Source of the DNA: Isoetes taiwanensis
Lineage: Eukaryota; Streptophyta; Lycopodiopsida; Isoetales; Isoetaceae
Reading direction: 5' to 3'
Assembly (NCBI GenBank): GCA_021234155.1
Contig: JAJEKV010000079.1
Span: forward strand, 3,260,261 to 3,324,260
Length of the DNA: 64,000 nt
Positions 58,489-64,000 of this stretch are shown here, one piece after another. The notes beneath the pieces were generated by a model that was not told the origin of the DNA, did no database searches, and worked only from the letters and a program-made list of their open reading frames with translations. Position numbers and translations under genes: made by a program. Every line of letters starts with the position of its first letter. The stretch's first letter is position 1.

Positions 58489-59244
58489 CTATGACTTTGG
58501 CACCATTGGAGTTTTGACAATACTAGCATCCTCCATATTAAATTTCTTTAACATGTTCTCTATGTGACCCCTTTGTTTCAACTTGAGTATTTTGTTTTTC
58601 CTGTCCCTCACAACCTCAATGCCCAGAAATTTTTGCAAAGGACCTAAATCTGTCATTTTAAACCTGTGTTTTAGAATATCCTTGCAAGCATTTAGAACTT
58701 TAATGGAGTTTGCCATCATGATGCAATCATCTACATACAAGGCTATAATGCAGAATTCATCCTCTATTCTGTACCTGTATAGATTGCCATCATTTTGTAG
58801 CTTTTCAAATCCTTGCTCCCTAAGAAAAGTATCCATACAAAGATACCATTCCCTTGGAGCTTGTTTCAGTCCATATACTGCCCTATTTAATTTCCAGACC
58901 AAGTTTTCCCCTTGTTCAAACCCAGGTGCCTGTTTCATGGATATATCTTCTTCTAGCATAGCATTCAAAAAAGCAGTCTTTACATCCATATGATGTATTT
59001 CACAATCTAGAGCATTTGCCAAACTTAAAAGAACTCTTATGCTTGTAAGTTTAACTATTGGAGAATAAGTTTCATCATAGTCTTGGCCCTGTTCTTTTTG
59101 AGTAAATCCTTGTGCAACCAGCCGAGCCTTATATTTCTTTGATCCATCTGTATTTGTCTTAATTTTAAAAATCCATTTGCTACCAATTACATTCTCGACC
59201 AACAAAGTGTTGTTTAACAACATCATAGGTGTGAGTATCCACAA
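58489..59244 (-). CDS. Copia C reverse transcriptase (251 aa, partial)
   Basis: An open frame with NVIGSKWIFKIKTN, EIHHMDVKTAFLNAMLEE (motif A Asp), AVYGLKQAPREWY and IIALYVDDCIMM (YVDD catalytic pair), then DLGPLQKFLGIEVVRDRKN. It is complete for the palm. It is cut from the upstream frame by a frameshift near 59,200 and from RNase H by a break at 58,450-58,489. Confidence 0.92.
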   Translation of the reverse strand: MWILTPMMLLNNTLLVENVIGSKWIFKIKTNTDGSKKYKARLVAQGFTQKEQGQDYDETYSPIVKLTSIRVLLSLANALDCEIHHMDVKTAFLNAMLEEDISMKQAPGFEQGENLVWKLNRAVYGLKQAPREWYLCMDTFLREQGFEKLQNDGNLYRYRIEDEFCIIALYVDDCIMMANSIKVLNACKDILKHRFKMTDLGPLQKFLGIEVVRDRKNKILKLKQRGHIENMLKKFNMEDASIVKTPMVPKS

Positions 59245-59674
59245 AGGAATTCAACTCATCATTCATAGCATTTTTCCACTCTTGTGCATTTACACTTTCC
59301 AAAGCCCTGCTCAACTGTTTAGGTATTTCAACATCTTCTAATATTGCCATAATTTGTTCAATTTCATCAGTTTCTTGCACTTTTTCAGTTTCTTGCACTT
59401 GTTTTAGCCTTTTACTTCCACCTAACTCAGTTCTCCCATAAGCTTCTTGGTCAAATTTGATCTCATCCAGAAGTCTTTGTGCTTCAATCCTTCTTTTTCT
59501 TATCTTTTTCTCTGGTATTTTATTCTCTTCAGCAATTTCATGTTCCACAGGTTCATTTTCAGCCCTATGAACTTGGGGTACATCTTCAACTTTTTTATTT
59601 TCTCTATTGTTCTCCTCCTCCTCTCCATCATCAAGCTGATCTGCTGTTATCTCTAAAGGCTTGTCAACAGTAAC
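59180..59674 (-). pseudogene. Copia C integrase-RT linker
   Basis: Acidic linker (DDGEEEENNRE region, then KIPEKKIRKRRIEAQ) followed by the start of the RT module (IPKQLSRALESVNAQEWKNA, the usual 'W..AM..E' block). It is in frame with the integrase apart from the TAA at 59,675-59,677. Confidence 0.8.
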
Positions 59675-60709
59675 TTATTTTGTAATTTGGTGCCTTTGGT
59701 TGTAGAGTACATCTTCACAAAATATCACATCCCTGCTAATGATTATATTTTTATTTTTTGGAGTGAATTTAGAGTGACTATCATAGCCTACTAAGAAGCC
59801 AATTTCAGCCTTATCATCAAGTTTTTTCCTTAGCTCATCTGGTTTATGCACATAAGCCAAACATCCATAGACTTTAAACTTTTCATAATTGATTTCTGAA
59901 TTTTCTCCATGCCACATTAGATCAAGAATATTTTCTTGCAAGCTTGAGGAGGGAAGTTTGTTTTGTATGGTGTTAGCAGTTAGCAAGGCTTCTTCCCACA
60001 AATAGTTGGGTAATCCACTATTCTTAATCATTGATCTAACTGCATTCATCAAAGTTCTGTTCCTTCTTTCTGCCACCCCATTCTGCTGAGGACTGTACCT
60101 ACAGGTTAGCTGCCTTCTAATGCCATTAGCAACACAAAAACCTTTAAATTTGGCTGAAACATATTCTCCTCCTCTATCTGACCTTATGCATTTTAATTTC
60201 TTCCCTGTTTGTCTTTCACATTCTGCTACATATTGTTTGAAGGCTACCAATGCTTGGGATTTATTGTGAAGCAGATAACATTTATATTTCCTAGTATAAT
60301 CATCAATAAATGTGATGAAATACCTTTTGTTAGTTTTGCCTCTGATGTTTAATGGTCCACACAAATCAGTGTGAACTAGCTCAAGAACTTCCTTAGTTTT
60401 CTTGTTTGATTTATGAAAGGGCAATCTATGTAGTTTGCCCAACATGCATCCTTCACAAATATGCCCCTTTTCTCCACTTTCACATTTAATAAAGCCTTTC
60501 TTTGCCAACAACTTCAGATTATTTGAGTGTGTGTGAGCTAATCGATTATGCCATAATTCAAAATCAGAAAGCATCAATATTTTGCAATCACTTTCATGTT
60601 CTAGCTGAAATAGTCTACCCACACGTTTGGCATGAAACTTAATTTCATTATTCAACCAAATATTACATCCAGTATCATCAAATACAATTTCAGATCCCAA
60701 ATCAACCAA
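59675..60709 (-). CDS. Copia C pre-integrase and integrase (344 aa)
   Basis: Carries the pre-integrase block LWHNRLAHTHSNNLKLL and its zinc-site remainder (CEGCMLGKLHRLPF), then the integrase core: VHTDLCGPL (Asp), CIRSDRGGEYVS (Asp) and QQNGVAERRNRTLM with the catalytic Glu intact. LPNYLWEEAL and VYGCLAYVHKPDELRKK follow. All three acids that insert the DNA copy into the genome are present. It is bounded by nonsense codons on both sides but is in frame with protease and linker. Confidence 0.92.
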   Translation of the reverse strand: MVDLGSEIVFDDTGCNIWLNNEIKFHAKRVGRLFQLEHESDCKILMLSDFELWHNRLAHTHSNNLKLLAKKGFIKCESGEKGHICEGCMLGKLHRLPFHKSNKKTKEVLELVHTDLCGPLNIRGKTNKRYFITFIDDYTRKYKCYLLHNKSQALVAFKQYVAECERQTGKKLKCIRSDRGGEYVSAKFKGFCVANGIRRQLTCRYSPQQNGVAERRNRTLMNAVRSMIKNSGLPNYLWEEALLTANTIQNKLPSSSLQENILDLMWHGENSEINYEKFKVYGCLAYVHKPDELRKKLDDKAEIGFLVGYDSHSKFTPKNKNIIISRDVIFCEDVLYNQRHQITK

Positions 60710-60988
60710 TCAAGCAATGTAAATCAAGTTCTTGATAATTCCAGGCACACACAAAACATTTTTAATATCCACTAAATTTCCTTGCATATCCCATAACTGC
60801 AACAATCCTCTTCCTTCAATCCTTTGCAAAGCTCCATTTCCTACTTGAACATTTCTAGCTTCTCCTTGTTCTAGATTTTTAAGCATCTCAGCAGAGTGGA
60901 CTACTAGTCTTTCAGTTCCACTATCAACTACAAGAGCATGAGATAATTTGTTAGTATTTGATTTATTCTCAAGAACTGAATTTAACAA
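60710..60988 (-). pseudogene. Copia C protease
   Basis: Contains ALVVDSGTERLVVHSAEML, the aspartic protease DSG site, and DMQGNLVDIKNVLCVPGIIK, the conserved C-terminal block. It ends with a TGA at 60,710-60,712 that is in frame with the integrase. Confidence 0.85.
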
Positions 60989-61015
60989 ATTTACCTCATC
61001 TTCATCTATAGTTTT

Positions 61016-61833
61016 TTATTTTTCTCCATGCTCTTGTGTTATAAATGCCCATGCAGACCTCCTTCCTCCTCCTCGACCTCTTGCTACATTTATTCCCCTA
61101 TGAGAAGTGCCTCTTCCTCTTCCAAACTCCTTAGGAGTGGGACACTTAGAAGCCAGATGCCCTTGACCACCACAAGTATAGCAGAAGAACTCATTTTTCT
61201 TAAGTTTTGGACAATTGCTTTTCATGTGACCAGATTCATGACAGTAATAACAAGTGAGTTTGTCTTGCCTTTTACTACCAGCATATAAAATTTCAGTTTC
61301 TTCTTCAACACCTCTTTAGTTACCTTTTTTTGTTCAATCTCAGTCCTAATGATAGTTTCAGCCTCATCTCTGTTTTTGGCAACATTTCTAATGAACAATC
61401 CCAATTGTTCATTGTCCATAACAGCTCTTGCAATAGCTAAGACCTGATACCTTTCTGATAGTTCTACTCCAGCTCCTCCTAGGTCAGCTATTATGTTATC
61501 AAACTTATTAAAAAAGTCTGACACATCATCCTCTTCATGCAGCTTAAGGTTCCTTAATTCTTTATCCAACAAATCTATTTGAGAAGAAGTCTTTTCTTCA
61601 TAATGCTTGAGCATAAACATCCACATTTCCCTAGGGCTCTTGTTTCTTAACTTTAGCCTAATTGTAGGACTAACCTTACAAGCAATGATCCCTTGAGCCT
61701 CTTTAATTTTTGCCAAGCTCGAACGAGCCTTTGCTCCTTCGCTCTCGCCAGAAGTAACATCTCCAAAGACTACTAGCATCTCCTCTCCTTCTTGTTCCTT
61801 TGCAAAGAATAAAGGTAGCACTTGTACTTGCAA
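61016..61833 (-). pseudogene. Copia C gag
   Basis: 61,222-61,833 is the gag core (LRNKSPREMWMFMLKHYEEK, LLDKELRNLKLHEEDDVSDF). A frameshift at about 61,222 leads to 61,016-61,225 with a zinc knuckle (CYTCGGQGHLASKCP) and an RGG-like basic tail. A TAA at 61,016-61,018 separates gag from protease in the same frame. Confidence 0.88.
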
Positions 61834-61949
61834 ATAGGGCTAGCAACAGGCAACGGTGGCAACAACAGTAGGATCAACAAGATCCCATAAGTCTTCAACC
61901 TCTAATACATGCCAAATCGACTTGACATTTTCTGCAATCAATCACCTGT

Positions 61950-61961
61950 GCTCTGATACCA
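61950..61961 (-). other. primer binding site of Copia C
   Basis: Plus-strand GCTCTGATACCA, complementary to the initiator-Met tRNA 3' end, two bases from the 5' LTR. Confidence 0.92.
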
Positions 61962-61963
61962 GA

Positions 61964-62588
61964 TGAGAAATTTAAGTACTTGTTAATACAACTTAATCAC
62001 TTCAAGGAGATATATATTGAATTAATCTTCCTTCATTAGTCAAATGTCAACACAACTTTGCAAGCCATTAAAGGTTGTAATAGCATGAATCCTTTAGCTT
62101 TAACCAACACAACCAATAACGCAAATAACACCATAGAGTATATTATTTGATGTCATTCCCAACCACTTACTGCAATGAAATAAACTCGATCTTCCCACAA
62201 CAAGATCGGCCTCGTCAGTAAACCAAATCGTGTATGAACGATTCCGTTCTCTTCACTGTATATTCTTCTTCAAATTTCAAATTAAGCATTATATCTTGGT
62301 GAGTCGATCGACAAGGCTTCATTTCCAGATAGGATAGACTCCACCGATCCGAGTTTTCTGTTGATTGAATTATCCCACAGGCTAAAATGCACAAACGGGC
62401 TTTTGACCCATTGACCATAAATTCAATGGTCTCGACCATTTAAGTTTATTTTCCAAACTCAATATAAGAACTTAGGCCATTAGGGTTAAAGAAAACTTAG
62501 GAAAACTTACAGATCATTCTGCAACCTGTTTGAGAAATGAAGTAATTCCATGGAAGCAGTAATTATGCAATGACCCCAAACTCCAACA
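61964..62588 (-). repeat. 5' LTR of Copia C
   Basis: Begins TGAGAAATTTAAG and ends CTCCAACA on the plus strand. It is the partner of 57,150-57,764 and is followed directly by the TGATG target duplication. Confidence 0.95.
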
Positions 62589-62979
62589 TGATGTAGACAC
62601 ATGCAGATGGCAATATCTTGGCTAGTCCGGTTGGGGCAGCAAGGCCCGACCGCCCTCGTCATCTCCAAGTTTAGTTTAGAGATGCGATTTCCTGCCTACA
62701 TATCCTAAAGCATGGGAATCATCGGAAAGGGATGAGCTATTCCGTCTAAGAGGATCTCACCCCATCACAACTTTGCAAAAAAAAAGAGGAACTATGTCGG
62801 GTATGCAAAGCTCGTCTGCAATGGAAGTGGGCAGTATACAGAGAAGGACATGCTATGATTAGGATCAATAGGCTTCTGATCCTTTGCCACTAATTTCAAG
62901 CCTTTTGAAGCAAAATACTTCACAAAATTTAATTTTTGGTGTGCATATAATCTTTTGAATTCTTTTAGGGGATGAGTGA

Positions 62980-63830
62980 AAGATTGGTTTTCGCACTCGA
63001 TATGGCCATTCTTGAGAACAGAGTTATGTCTTTTAATCTCTTGAATGCACCTTTGACATTTTAGTGTATGGCAAATGATATTTTCTGAGACTTCCTCAAC
63101 ATCTTCATGATACTTTATCTAAATGACCTCCTGATTTATTCAAAAACTCAAGAAGAGCATGATGCTCATGTTTATCAAGTTCTGCAGCGGTTGCAGAAGT
63201 ACAATCTTTACGCTAAATTGGAGAAGTGCATTTTGACCGCAAAAAGTGGAGTTTCTGGCGTATATAGTATAGTTTCACTAGAAGATATTTCTATGGATTC
63301 AGCAAAAGTTCAAGCTATTCTAGACTAGCAGACACCACGTTCAGTATAGAACGTGCAATGTTTCTTAGCATTTCTCAATTTCTATTGCAAGTTCATAAAA
63401 AATTATTCGAAGATCATGTTGCCTCCAGACAGCTTACGTAGAAGAATCAATTGTTTACATGTACTCCACATGCAGCGGTAGCGTTTGACAGTTAAAAGCC
63501 AATTTAAAGCAAGCCTTTACATCTGTCCACATTTTATTGCATGTCGATCTGACAAAACCCTTCGCCATGGAAGCTGATGCATCTAATATTGTACTTGGAA
63601 GTGTCTTATTGCAGACCAAAGATGATGGACAACTTCACCCCCTTGCCTTTCATTCACGAAAATTTGTAACTTATGGGCATTGTGTATTCTTTTGAAAAGT
63701 GGCATCAGTCCTTCGAGGGTTCTCCTCACTAGATGGTCTACAATGATCACAAGGACCTCACATATTGCTAGAATGCGCGAGTCTTGAATCGACGATAAGC
63801 TCGTTGGGCACATCTCACGTGTGTCACAAA
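62980..63830 (+). pseudogene. Ty3/gypsy RT-RNase H relic
   Basis: From 62,980 the plus strand reads a decayed RT: VMSFNLLNAPLTF, then from 63,107 ILYLNDLLIYSKTQEEHDAH and LYAKLEKC. The catalytic YxDD reads YLND, an Asp-to-Asn change. From about 63,560 it reads PFAMEADASNIVLGSVLLQ and HPLAFHSRKF, the start of gypsy RNase H with its Asp. Stops and frame changes follow. It differs from the chromovirus at 1-5.5 kb. Bases 62,594-62,979 and 63,831-64,000 show nothing recognisable. Confidence 0.8.
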
Positions 63831-64000
63831 AAAAGAAAAGCAGATGCTCTATCCTAACACTCATACCTTGCACCTTGTTCAGGAGAACCTGCCTTTGACC
63901 ATCAAAGTCAAGTCCTTTTAGATCCTGATCACATATAATTGATGGCATCTAATCCCGGGGATACCACTTAGTGTATAAGGGATACGCCATGTGCGAGGAA

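Larger units (their letters stand above)
57145..62593 (-). mobile_element. complete Copia element C with 5-bp TSD
   Basis: The element spans 57,150-62,588 (5.4 kb) and is flanked by TGATG at 57,145-57,149 and 62,589-62,593. LTRs are 57,150-57,764 (3') and 61,964-62,588 (5'). On the element strand they run TGTTGGAG to TTCTCA. The polypurine tract is at 57,765-57,776 and the primer site at 61,950-61,961. The coding order is gag, protease, integrase, RT, RNase H. The frame carries three nonsense codons (61,016, 60,710, 59,675) and about four frameshifts (near 61,222, 59,200, 58,470, 58,170), so it cannot move on its own. It belongs to a different subfamily from the array at 8-17 kb. Confidence 0.95.

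Noticed and set aside
1-64000. tRNA, rRNA or snRNA genes
   Set aside because: None was seen by eye; the only tRNA-related motifs are the Copia primer binding sites.

Overview
The window is nuclear DNA of a land plant. The evidence is a seven-exon plant-type SUMO ligase gene (MMS21/NSE2), a plant GDSL esterase/lipase gene with a signal peptide, plant Copia elements primed by initiator-Met tRNA, a chromodomain Ty3/gypsy element, and L1-type LINEs with a DUF4283-like ORF1. Nothing fixes the species. The very high repeat load fits a large, TE-rich genome (fern, lycophyte, gymnosperm or a large angiosperm).

Layout: 1-5,470 is a broken chromovirus pol (+). 6,326-7,996 and 17,282-18,867 are two LTRs of one other Ty3/gypsy family (+), each preceded by a polypurine tract. 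Between them lies a Copia array on the minus strand: a complete LTR-internal-LTR unit (16,867 to 11,447) whose left LTR also serves as the 5' LTR of a second, truncated internal region (11,446 to 7,997). 18,868-22,036 is non-coding with striking palindromes. 22,037-23,200 is an unrecognised 388-codon frame with two in-frame stops. 23.2-30.3 kb is T-rich, with a few exon-like blocks. 30,623-31,567 is a short candidate non-autonomous Helitron. 32,510-35,305 and about 39.9-46.3 kb are two LINEs on the minus strand. The gene island is 46.7-52.2 kb: MMS21 and an intronless GDSL lipase gene, both on the plus strand. 53,680-54,860 is a retroposed sequence with a poly(A) tail and 14-bp target duplications. 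55.4-56.4 kb holds an unrecognised minus-strand coding remnant. 57,150-62,588 is a structurally complete Copia element with 5-bp target duplications. 62.98-63.83 kb is a gypsy reverse transcriptase/RNase H relic.

Only MMS21 and the GDSL gene look like functional host genes. MMS21 would act in the nucleus in the SMC5/6 complex and the GDSL enzyme in the secretory pathway or cell wall; the sequence does not link them functionally.

The most unusual signal is a patchy, context-specific corruption of CAG and CTG trinucleotides. Where the two Copia copies can be compared, CAG in one is CGG or CG in the other, and CTG is ACG, CG or TTTG. These changes create many of the frameshifts. They do not look like cytosine deamination. 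They may be base-calling or consensus errors at CHG-methylated sites, so several pseudogene calls in this window should be treated with caution.
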